Assembly (NCBI GenBank): GCA_002189035.1
Contig: NEEC01000439.1
Span: 1-33,283, forward strand
Source of the DNA: Utricularia gibba
Taxonomy: Eukaryota; Streptophyta; Magnoliopsida; Lamiales; Lentibulariaceae
DNA length: 33,283 nt
Reading direction: 5' to 3'
The notes under the pieces were generated by a model. The model saw nothing but the letters and a program-made list of their open reading frames with translations. It was not told where the DNA came from and made no database searches. Shown piece by piece: positions 1 to 9,508 of the stretch. Within the stretch, counting starts at the first letter, position 1; the number at the start of each line of letters is the position of its first letter. Made by a program: the position numbers and the translations under genes.

Positions 1-1354
1 CCATCAACCCGTTGAATCGTGTCGATGCTTGAGGAAGACGACCACCATTCATCTTTGTACGTTGCATCGGACCTGGTTGAAAGTGAGGACGGAAAATTGG
101 CTACACTCGTAAAGGTGCACGAGCAGTATGCTGAATCGGATGATGGTCAAGCCGTTAGCATACGGAACACACTCGCGTGTTGCGCACGCGGCTTTAACGA
201 TTGCTTAACCGAGTGATCCCTTCTCTATCTCCATCCACAATCTGGGTAAAAGCAGGAGGTCAGGCATTGGAATGTCGTAAGGTATGAAGTATGCATGTTG
301 CAAGGCGTGACCTGCTTGCGAAGCAATACCGATCCATTCCACGTTACCCGCTTCTTTGCAAAGCCTGGAGGGAGAATGGAATTTTGCATCAGGAGTGGAT
401 GCCATGGGGGTCGAATTATAAGGGGAGGTGTGCGTTTGTTCCGTGAGCTATGTGGATTCGAAGCACAAGTGCTGGGTGGTCGAGTTATGGACTTTGGGTT
501 AGGAGTGGCTACACTCTGGATCCACGACGATATGTTCTTCGATGCTCTATGACTCATTTCTCATTCAATGATGTCCACTCAATAGTAGCTTACGTGGCTC
601 GCAACGTATGTTTGATATAGATGACATCCTTTAACTGTATGGTCGAAGGTTTTCTCCTCCCAAACGTATAGCGGCATGCCCACTTTCGTGTCCAAATATT
701 CAGGAGGTCGGGGTGGTAGCCATCTAACGGCTGGATAGCACATCCACATCGTATGTGCTCCGTAGAATGAATCCGAAAATGTTAATGTTTCCAACGCACG
801 TTGTTGGAGATCGGGAAAGTACATGGAGTGTCCTTGGCCACATTCTAGTATTCATTGGATGCTGGCTGAGTTTGTTGCACAACAAAACACCCTCAAACGA
901 GTAGCGATGGTGCACCATGATCCGCCATGGAGTGAACTCGTGACTCCTCTGCGTAAGTCTCACTTGTTTCCATGGAAGATCATAAGGGAAAGCAATAGGA
1001 AAAAGAAGTATGGTATCGTTGATGTTACAACCCTGCATCATTGATCCTGATGTACCCCTTCGTATCGTTGGACGACACATCAGTGGTGAAGTACTTGGTT
1101 AGAGTCCATGGGTTGGACTTTACGGTCCTATGGACGTGCGCATCAGTGCTGGTCTAATCTCCACGCATCCTCATATCTTTCAACGGCCGCGATAATAGAC
1201 CAACGGTCTCCTTGTCCAGTCCATTCGCTAAGGAGTCCAGAACACCTGAAGGTAACGGCAAAGCTTGCGAGGCCCGTCCAGCAACGGAGAAAAGAAAGGA
1301 AGTAGTGCGCATGGATGTGAACGCCTAAAAGAGCGTGGGAGTTTGCACTAGAGA
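1..1354. repeat. Satellite unit 1 (1354 bases)
   Basis: Complete by the chosen phase but clearly altered: 18 bases shorter than the 1372-base form. Losses include one C near 45, four bases near 251-255 (the GGCATCC segment before GGAGGTCAGG), one T near 965, and six bases near 999-1012, where the first GAAGTACTTGGT direct repeat is broken. Carries the GA form of the GTATCGTTG(G/A)TG site, which is otherwise typical of later units, and the T form before TAGAG. Confidence 0.97.
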
Positions 1355-2695
1355 CCATCAACCCGTTGAATCGTGTCGATGCTTGAGGAAGACGACCACC
1401 CATTCATCTTTGTACGTTGCATCGGACCTGGTTGAAAGTGAGGACGGAAAATTGGCTACACTCGTAAAGGTGCACGAGCAGTATGCTGAATCGGATGATG
1501 GTCAAGCCGTTAGCATACGGAAAACACACTCGCGTGTTGCGCACGCGGCTTTAACGATTGCTTAACCGAGTGATCCCTTCTCTATCTCCATCCACAATCT
1601 GGGTAAAAGGCATCCGGAGGTCAGGCATTGGAATGTCGTAAGGTATGAAGTATGCATGTTGCAAGGCGTGACCTGCTTGCGAAGCAATACCGATCCATTC
1701 CACGTTACCCGCTTCTTTGCAAAGCCTGGAGGGAGAATTTTGCATCAGGAGTGGATGCCATGGGGGTCGAATTATAAGGGGAGGTGTGCGTTTGTTCCGT
1801 GAGCTATGTGGATTCGAAGCACAAGTGCTGGGTGGTCGAGTTATGGACTTTGGGTTAGGAGTGGCTACACTCTGGATCCACGATCGATATGTTCTTCGAT
1901 GCTCTATGACTCATTTCTCAATGATGTCCACTCAATAGTAGCTTACGTGGCTCGCAACGTATGTTTGATATAGATGACATCCTTTAAACCTGTATGGTCG
2001 AAGGTTTTCTCCTCCAAACGTATAGCGGCATGCCCACTTTCGTGTCCAAATATTCAGGAGGTCGGGGTGGTAGCCATCTAACGGCTGGATAGCACATCCA
2101 CATCGTATGTGCTCCGTAGAATGAATCCGAAATGTTAATGTTTCCAACGCGTTTGGAGATCGGGAAAGTACATGGAGTGTCCTTGGCCACATTCTAGTAT
2201 TCATTGGATGCTGGCTGAGTTTGTTGCACAACAAAACACCCTCAAACGAGTAGCGATGGTGCCATGATCCGCCATGGAGTGAACTCGTGACTCCTCTGCG
2301 TAAGTCTCACTTTGTTTCCATGGAAGATCATAAGGGAAAGCAATAGGAAAAACTAAGAAGTATTGGTATGTTGGTGTTACAATCATTGATCCTGATGTAC
2401 CCCCTTCGTATCGTTGGACGACACATCAGTGGTGAAGTACTTGGTTAGAGTCCATGGGTTGGACTTTACGGTCCTATGGACGTGCGCATCAGTGCTGGTC
2501 TAATCTCCACGCATCCTCATATCTTTCAACGGCCGCGATAATAGACCAACGGTCTCCTTGTCCAGTTCGCTAAGGAGTCCAGAACACCTGAAGGTAACGG
2601 TAAAGCTTGCGAGGCCGTCCAGCAACGGAGAAAAGAAAGGAAGTAGTGCGCATGGATGTGAACGCCTAAAAGAGCGTGGGAGTTTGCACTAGAGA
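1355..2695. repeat. Satellite unit 2 (1341 bases), the most diverged copy
   Basis: Shortest complete unit, with 32 deleted and 1 inserted base against the 1372-base form. Losses: five bases near 1737, four near 1920, four near 2150, two near 2261 (destroying the ATGGTGCACCAT palindrome that other complete units keep), a broken direct repeat near 2361-2372, seven near 2381, and four near 2566. Also has a C-to-T change just before the HindIII-like AAGCTT near 2601. Several losses exceed one base and are not in homopolymers, so this looks like true decay or poorer sequence quality rather than simple run-length error. Confidence 0.97.
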
Positions 2696-4048
2696 CCATC
2701 AACCCGTTGAATCGTGTCGATGCTTGAGGAAGACCACCCATTCATCTTTGTACGTTGCATCGGACCTGGTTGAAAGTGAGGACGGAAAATTGGCTACTAA
2801 CACGAGCAGTATGCTGAATCGGATGATGGTCAAGCCGTTAGCATACGGAACACACTCGCGTGTTGCGCACGCGGCTTTAACGATTGCTTAACCAAGTGAT
2901 CCCTTCTCTATCTCCATCCACAATCTGGGTAAAAGGCATCCGGAGGTCAGGCATTGGAATGTCGTAAGGTATGAAGTATGCATGTTGCAAGGCGTGACCT
3001 GCTTGCGAAGCAATACCGATCCATTCCACGTTACCCGCTTCTTTGCAAAGCCTGGAGGGAGAATGGAATTTTGCATCAGGAGTGGATGCCATGGGGGTCG
3101 AATTATAAGGGGAGTGTGCGTTTGTTCCGTGAGCTATGTGGATTCGAAGCACAAGTGCTGGGTGGTCGAGTTATGGACTTTGGGTTAGGAGTGGCTACAC
3201 TCTGGATCCACGACGATATGTTCTTCGATGCTCTATGACTCATTTCTCATTCAATGATGTCCACTCAATAGTAGCTTACGTGGCTCGCAACGTATGTTTG
3301 ATATAGATGACATCCTTTAACCTGTATGGTCGAAGGTTTTCTCCTCCCAAACGTATAGCGGCATGCCCACTTTCGTGTCCAAATATTCAGGAGGTCGGGG
3401 TGGTAGCCATCTAACGGCTGGATAGCACATCCACATCGTATGTGCTCCGTAGAATGAATCCGAAAATGTTAATGTTTCCAACGCACGTTGTTGGAGATCG
3501 GGAAAGTACATGGAGTGTCCTTGGCCACATTCTAGTATTCATTGGATGCTGGCTGAGTTTGTTGCACAACAAAACACCCTCAAACGAGTAGCGATGGTGC
3601 ACCATGATCCGCCATGGAGTGAACTCGTGACTCCTCTGCGTAAGTCTCACTTTGTTTCCATGGAAGATCATAAGGGAAAGCAATAGGAAAAACTAAGAAG
3701 TATGGGATCGTTGGTGTTACAACCCTGCATCATTGATCCTGATGTACCCCCTTCGTATCGTTGGACGACACATCAGTGGTGAAGTACTTGGTTAGAGTCC
3801 ATGGGTTGGACTTTACGGTCCTATGGACGTGCGCATCAGTGCTGGTCTAATCTCCACGCATCCTCATATCTTTCAACGGCCGCGATAATAGACCAACGGT
3901 CTCCTTGTCCAGTCCATTCGCTAAGGAGTCCAGAACACCTGAAGGTAACGGCAAAAGCTTGCGAGGCCCGTCCAGCAACGGAGAAAAGAAAGGAAGTAGT
4001 GCGCATGGATGTGAACGCCTAAAAGAGCGTGGGAGTTTGCACTAGAGA
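2696..4048. repeat. Satellite unit 3 (1353 bases)
   Basis: Has a three-base loss near 2733 (GAAGACC instead of GAAGACGACC) and a net ten-base loss near 2797-2801, removing most of CACTCGTAAAGGTG. The first direct repeat is reduced near 3701. Carries AACCAAGTG (shared only with unit 10), the short GGGGAGTGTG form, and four A residues before GCTT (shared with units 4 and 7). Confidence 0.97.
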
Positions 4049-5409
4049 CCATCAACCCGTTGAATCGTGTCGATGCTTGAGGAAGACGACCACCCATTCA
4101 TCTTTGTACGTTGCATCGGACCTGGTTGAAAGTGAGGACGGAAAATTGGCTACACTCGTAAAGGTGCACGAGCAGTATGCTGAATCGGATGATGGTCAAG
4201 CCGTTAGCATACGGAACACACTCGCGTGTTGCGCACGCGGCTTTAACGATTGCTTAACCGAGTGATCCCTTCTCTATCTCCATCCACAATCTGGGTAAAA
4301 GGCATCCGGAGGTCAGGCATTGGAAAGGTATGAAGTATGCATGTTGCAAGGCGTGACCTGCTTGCGAAGCAATACCGATCCATTCCACGTTACCCGCTTC
4401 TTTGCAAAGCCTGGAGGGAGAATGGAATTTTGCATCAGGAGTGGATGCCATGGGGGTCGAATTATAAGGGGAGGTGTGCGTTTGTTCCGTGAGCTATGTG
4501 GATTCGAAGCACAAGTGCTGGGTGGTCGAGTTATGGACTTTGGGTTAGGAGTGGCTACACTCTGGATCCACGACCGATATGTTCTTCGATGCTCTATGAC
4601 TCATTTCTCATTCAATGATGTCCACTCAATAGTAGCTTACGTGGCTCGCAACGTATGTTTGATATAGATGACATCCTTTAACTGTATGGTCGAAGTTTTT
4701 CTCCTCCCAAACGTATAGCGGCATGCCCACTTTCGTGTCCAAATATTCAGGAGGTCGGGGTGGTAGCCATCTAACGGCTGGATAGCACATCCACATCGTA
4801 TGTGCTCCGTAGAATGAATCCGAAAATGTTAATGTTTCCAACGCACGTTGTTGGAGATCGGGAAAGTACATGGAGTGTCCTTGGCCACATTCTAGTATTC
4901 ATTGGATGCTGGCTGAGTTTGTTGCACAACAAAACACCCTCAAACGAGTAGCGATGGTGCACCATGATCCGCCATGGAGTGAACTCGTGACTCCTCTGCG
5001 TAAGTCTCACTTTGTTTCCATGGAAGATCATAAGGGAAAGCAATAGGAAAAACTAAGAAGTATTGGTATCGTTGGTGTTACAACCCTGCATCATTGATCC
5101 TGATGTACCCCCTTCGTATCGTTGGACGACACATCAGTGGTGAAGTACTTGGTTAGAGTCCATGGGTTGGACTTTACGGTCCTATGGACGTGCGCATCAG
5201 TGCTGGTCTAATCTCCACGCATCCTCATATCTTTCAACGGCCGCGATAATAGACCAACGGTCTCCTTGTCCAGTCCATTCGCTAAGGAGTCCAGAACACC
5301 TGAAGGTAACGGCAAAAGCTTGCGAGGCCCGTCCAGCAACGGAGAAAAGAAAGGAAGTAGTGCGCATGGATGTGAACGCCTAAAAGAGCGTGGGAGTTTG
5401 CACTAGAGA
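4049..5409. repeat. Satellite unit 4 (1361 bases)
   Basis: A seven-base loss near 4324 turns GGAATGTCGTAAGG into GGAAAGG. Has a private G-to-T change near 4696 in the run before TTTTCTCC, and the CGACCGAT form at the variable site after GGATCCA, shared only with unit 24. Last of the four strongly altered units at the left end. Confidence 0.97.
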
Positions 5410-5585
5410 CCATCAACCCGTTGAATCGTGTCGATGCTTGAGGAAGACGACCACCCATTCATCTTTGTACGTTGCATCGGACCTGGTTGAAAGTGAGGAC
5501 GGAAAATTGGCTACACTCGTAAAGGTGCACGAGCAGTATGCTGAATCGGATGATGGTCAAGCCGTTAGCATACGGAAAACACACT

Positions 5586-5602
5586 CGCGTGTTGCGCACG
5601 CG
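5586..5602. other. GC-rich hairpin, CGCGTG-TTGCG-CACGCG
   Basis: Perfect six-base inverted arms around a five-base loop, containing five CpG dinucleotides. The same sequence is found intact in all 25 copies, even in unit 2, which is heavily altered elsewhere. It could be a protein-binding dyad or a short cruciform or RNA stem; no known factor site is assigned. Confidence 0.75.
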
Positions 5603-5728
5603 GCTTTAACGATTGCTTAACCGAGTGATCCCTTCTCTATCTCCATCCACAATCTGGGTAAAAGGCATCCGGAGGTCAGGCATTGGAATGTCGTAAGGTA
5701 TGAAGTATGCATGTTGCAAGGCGTGACC

Positions 5729-5741
5729 TGCTTGCGAAGCA
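5729..5741. other. Short hairpin, TGCTT-GCG-AAGCA
   Basis: Perfect five-base arms with a three-base loop. Present in all copies except unit 13, where one T is missing near 16663. A stem this short can arise by chance, so function is not claimed. Confidence 0.55.
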
Positions 5742-6286
5742 ATACCGATCCATTCCACGTTACCCGCTTCTTTGCAAAGCCTGGAGGGAGAATGGAATTT
5801 TGCATCAGGAGTGGATGCCATGGGGGTCGAATTATAAGGGGAGGTGTGCGTTTGTTCCGTGAGCTATGTGGATTCGAAGCACAAGTGCTGGGTGGTCGAG
5901 TTATGGACTTTGGGTTAGGAGTGGCTACACTCTGGATCCACGACGATATGTTCTTCGATGCTCTATGACTCATTTCTCATTCAATGATGTCCACTCAATA
6001 GTAGCTTACGTGGCTCGCAACGTATGTTTGATATAGATGACATCCTTTAACTGTATGGTCGAAGGTTTTCTCCTCCCAAACGTATAGCGGCATGCCCACT
6101 TTCGTGTCCAAATATTCAGGAGGTCGGGGTGGTAGCCATCTAACGGCTGGATAGCACATCCACATCGTATGTGCTCCGTAGAATGAATCCGAAAATGTTA
6201 ATGTTTCCAACGCACGTTGTTGGAGATCGGGAAAGTACATGGAGTGTCCTTGGCCACATTCTAGTATTCATTGGATGCTGGCTGAG

Positions 6287-6302
6287 TTTGTTGCACAACA
6301 AA
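6287..6302. other. Perfect dyad TTTGTTG-CA-CAACAAA
   Basis: Seven-base inverted arms separated by two bases. Intact in 23 of the 24 copies that include this region; unit 7 has lost one G near 9020. It is the first element of a cluster of four symmetric sequences within 107 bases. Confidence 0.75.
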
Positions 6303-6321
6303 ACACCTCAAACGAGTAGCG

Positions 6322-6345
6322 ATGGTGCACCATGATCCGCCATGG
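6322..6345. other. Palindrome ATGGTGCACCAT overlapping the dyad CCATG-ATCCGC-CATGG
   Basis: Positions 6322-6333 form a perfect 12-base palindrome. The end of it (6330-6334) is reused as the left arm of a second inverted repeat whose right arm is 6341-6345. The 12-base palindrome is lost only in unit 2 (two bases missing near 2261). The second dyad keeps both arms in all 24 copies, with a one-base shorter spacer in unit 10. Confidence 0.75.
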
Positions 6346-6383
6346 AGTGAACTCGTGACTCCTCTGCGTAAGTCTCACTTTGT

Positions 6384-6393
6384 TTCCATGGAA
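6384..6393. other. Ten-base palindrome TTCCATGGAA
   Basis: Perfect palindrome, found in all 24 copies that cover this part of the unit. It shares the CCATGG core with the preceding dyad about 40 bases upstream. Confidence 0.65.
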
Positions 6394-6424
6394 GATCATA
6401 AGGGAAAGCAATAGGAAAAACTAA

Positions 6425-6522
6425 GAAGTACTTGGTATCGTTGGTGTTACAACCCTGCATCATTGATCCTGATGTACCCCCTTCGTATCGTTGGACGACA
6501 CATCAGTGGTGAAGTACTTGGT
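6425..6522 (+). repeat. Pair of 12-base direct repeats GAAGTACTTGGT (6425-6436 and 6511-6522)
   Basis: Two identical 12-base words 86 bases apart; a second repeated word, GTATCGTTGG, starts at 6435 and again at 6485. The first 12-mer is disrupted in units 1, 2, 3, 4, 8, 9, 13, 16 and 22, while the second is shortened only in units 20 and 22 (in many late units its flank changes to CTAGAG). The first copy follows an A-rich run and is one of the most length-variable points in the unit. Confidence 0.7.
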
Positions 6523-6619
6523 TAGAGTCCATGGGTTGGACTTTACGGTCCTATGGACGTGCGCATCAGTGCTGGTCTAATCTCCACGCATCCTCATATC
6601 TTTCAACGGCCGCGATAAT

Positions 6620-6632
6620 AGACCAACGGTCT
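6620..6632. other. Short hairpin AGACC-AAC-GGTCT
   Basis: Perfect five-base arms with a three-base loop, retained in all 24 copies that cover it. It lies downstream of the CGGCCGCG motif and could be coincidental. Confidence 0.5.
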
Positions 6633-6777
6633 CCTTGTCCAGTCCATTCGCTAAGGAGTCCAGAACACCTGAAGGTAACGGCAAAGCTTGCGAGGCCCGT
6701 CCAGCAACGGAGAAAAGAAAGGAAGTAGTGCGCATGGATGTGAACGCCTAAAAGAGCGTGGGAGTTTGCACTAGAGA

Positions 6778-8144
6778 CCATCAACCCGTTGAATCGTGTC
6801 GATGCTTGAGGAAGACGACCACCCATTCATCTTTGTACGTTGCATCGGACCTGGTTGAAAGTGAGGACGGAAAATTGGCTACACTCGTAAAGGTGCACGA
6901 GCAGTATGCTGAATCGGATGATGGTCAAGCCGTTAGCATACGGAAAACACACTCGCGTGTTGCGCACGCGGCTTTAACGATTGCTTAACCGAGTGATCCC
7001 TTCTCTATCTCCATCCACAATCTGGGTAAAAGGCATCCGGAGGTCAGGCATTGGAATGTCGTAAGGTATGAAGTATGCATGTTGCAAGGCGTGACCTGCT
7101 TGCGAAGCAATACCGATCCATTCCACGTTACCCGCTTCTTTGCAAAGCCTGGAGGGAGAATGGAATTTTGCATCAGGAGTGGATGCCATGGGGGTCGAAT
7201 TATAAGGGGAGTGTGCGTTTGTTCCGTGAGCTATGTGGATTCGAAGCACAAGTGCTGGGTGGTCGAGTTATGGACTTTGGGTTAGGAGTGGCTACACTCT
7301 GGATCCACGACGATATGTTCTTCGATGCTCTATGACTCATTTCTCATTCAATGATGTCCACTCAATAGTAGCTTACGTGGCTCGCAACGTATGTTTGATA
7401 TAGATGACATCCTTTAACCTGTATGGTCGAAGGTTTTCTCCTCCCAAACGTATAGCGGCATGCCCACTTTCGTGTCCAAATATTCAGGAGGTCGGGGTGG
7501 TAGCCATCTAACGGCTGGATAGCACATCCACATCGTATGTGCTCCGTAGAATGAATCCGAAAATGTTAATGTTTCCAACGCACGTTGTTGAGATCGGGAA
7601 AGTACATGGAGTGTCCTTGGCCACATTCTAGTATTCATTGGATGCTGGCTGAGTTTGTTGCACAACAAAACACCCTCAAACGAGTAGCGATGGTGCACCA
7701 TGATCCGCCATGGAGTGAACTCGTGACTCCTCTGCGTAAGTCTCACTTTGTTTCCATGGAAGATCATAAGGGAAAGCAATAGGAAAAACTAAGAAGTACT
7801 TGGTATCGTTGGTGTTACAACCCTGCATCATTGATCCTGATGTACCCCTTCGTATCGTTGGACGACACATCAGTGGTGAAGTACTTGGTTAGAGTCCATG
7901 GGTTGGACTTTACGGTCCTATGGACGTGCGCATCAGTGCTGGTCTAATCTCCACGCATCCTCATATCTTTCAACGGCCGCGATAATAGACCAACGGTCTC
8001 CTTGTCCAGTCCATTCGCTAAGGAGTCCAGAACACCTGAAGGTAACGGCAAAGCTTGCGAGGCCCGTCCAGCAACGGAGAAAAGAAAGGAAGTAGTGCGC
8101 ATGGATGTGAACGCCTAAAAGAGCGTGGGAGTTTGCACTAGAGA
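6778..8144. repeat. Satellite unit 6 (1367 bases)
   Basis: Five one-base losses: the GAGGAAG, GGGGAGTG and CGACGAT short forms, a private G loss near 7590 in GTTGTTGAGATC, and a four-C run near 7846. The first direct repeat is intact (GAAGTACTTGGT). Confidence 0.97.
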
Positions 8145-9508
8145 CCATCAACCCGTTGAATCGTGTCGATGCTTGAGGGAAGACGACCACCCATTCATCT
8201 TTGTACGTTGCATCGGACCTGGTTGAAAGTGAGGACGGAAAATTGGCTACACTCGTAAAGGTGCACGAGCAGTATGCTGAATCGGATGATGGTCAAGCCG
8301 TTAGCATACGGAAAACACACTCGCGTGTTGCGCACGCGGCTTTAACGATTGCTTAACCAGTGATCCCTTCTCTATCTCCATCCACAATCTGGGTAAAAGG
8401 CATCCGGAGGTCAGGCATTGGAATGTCGTAAGGTATGAAGTATGCATGTTGCAAGGCGTGACCTGCTTGCGAAGCAACCGATCCATTCCACGTTACCCGC
8501 TTCTTTGCAAAGCCTGGAGGGAGAATGGAATTTTGCATCAGGAGTGGATGCCATGGGGGTCGAATTATAAGGGGAGGTGTGCGTTTGTTCCGTGAGCTAT
8601 GTGGATTCGAAGCACAAGTGCTGGGTGGTCGAGTTATGGACTTTGGGTTAGGAGTGGCTACACTCTGGATCCACGACGATATGTTCTTCGATGCTCTATG
8701 ACTCATTTCTCATTCAATGATGTCCACTCAATAGTAGCTTACGTGGCTCGCAACGTATGTTTGATATAGATGACATCCTTTAACTGTATGGTCGAAGGTT
8801 TTCTCCTCCCAAACGTATAGCGGCATGCCCACTTTCGTGTCCAAATATTCAGGAGGTCGGGGTGGTAGCCATCTAACGGCTGGATAGCACATCCAATCGT
8901 ATGTGCTCCGTAGAATGAATCCGAAAATGTTAATGTTTCCAACGCACGTTGTTGGAGATCGGGAAAGTACATGGAGTGTCCTTGGCCACATTCTAGTATT
9001 CATTGGATGCTGGCTGAGTTTTTGCACAACAAAACACCCTCAAACGAGTAGCGATGGTGCACCATGATCCGCCATGGAGTGAACTCGTGACTCCTCTGCG
9101 TAAGTCTCACTTTGTTTCCATGGAAGATCATAAGGGAAAGCAATAGGAAAAACTAAGAAGTACTTGGTATCGTTGGTGTTACAACCCTGCATCATTGATC
9201 CTGATGTACCCCCTTCGTATCGTTGGACGACACATCAGTGGTGAAGTACTTGGTTAGAGTCCATGGGTTGGACTTTACGGTCCTATGGACGTGCGCATCA
9301 GTGCTGGTCTAATCTCCACGCATCCTCATATCTTTCAACGGCCGATAATAGACCAACGGTCTCCTTGTCCAGTCCATTCGCTAAGGAGTCCAGAACACCT
9401 GAAGGTAACGGCAAAAGCTTGCGAGGCCCGTCCAGCAACGGAGAAAAGAAAGGAAGTAGTGCGCATGGATGTGAACGCCTAAAAGAGCGTGGGAGTTTGC
9501 ACTAGAGA
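8145..9508. repeat. Satellite unit 7 (1364 bases)
   Basis: Private losses: TA near 8477, C near 8895, G near 9020 (breaking the TTTGTTG/CAACAAA dyad, the only copy in which it is lost) and CG near 9344 (breaking GGCCGCG). Shares AACCAGTG with unit 8 and the four-A run before GCTT with units 3 and 4. Carries the longer GAGGGAAG form. Confidence 0.97.

Larger units (their letters stand above)
5508..5932 (+). repeat. Pair of 11-base direct repeats TGGCTACACTC (5508-5518 and 5922-5932)
   Basis: The same 11-base word occurs twice per unit, 414 bases apart. The first is disrupted in unit 3 by the ten-base loss near 2797. No wider similarity between the two surroundings is visible, so this may be chance. 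Confidence 0.45.
5410..6777. repeat. Satellite unit 5 (1368 bases), reference copy for internal motifs
   Basis: First nearly intact copy, with four single-base losses, all at recurrently variable sites (GAGGAAG, CGACGAT, TAACTG, AACACCTC). Internal hairpins, palindromes and direct repeats are annotated on this copy. Direct scanning counted about 74 CpG dinucleotides here. Confidence 0.97.

Noticed and set aside
5859-5890. GTGGATTCGAAGCAC resembling a tRNA TPsiC arm
   Set aside because: No matching D arm, anticodon arm or acceptor stem at tRNA spacing.
6213-6232. Possible CENP-B box (NTTCGNNNNANNCGGGN) around GTTGGAGATCGGG
   Set aside because: Only the CGGG end fits; the TTCG core and the central A do not match when aligned.
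6261-6275. TAGTATT resembling the replication-origin nonanucleotide of geminivirus-associated or nanovirus-like circular DNAs, whose sizes are near 1.3-1.4 kb
   Set aside because: The last two bases do not match, there is no flanking stem-loop, and the unit has no frame long enough for a replication protein.
6240-6420. Methionine-started plus-strand frame beginning MECPWPHSSIHWML, seen in several units
   Set aside because: Short, with no recognised motif, and its downstream frame changes between units at the AACACC(C)TC and GAAGTACTTGG sites.
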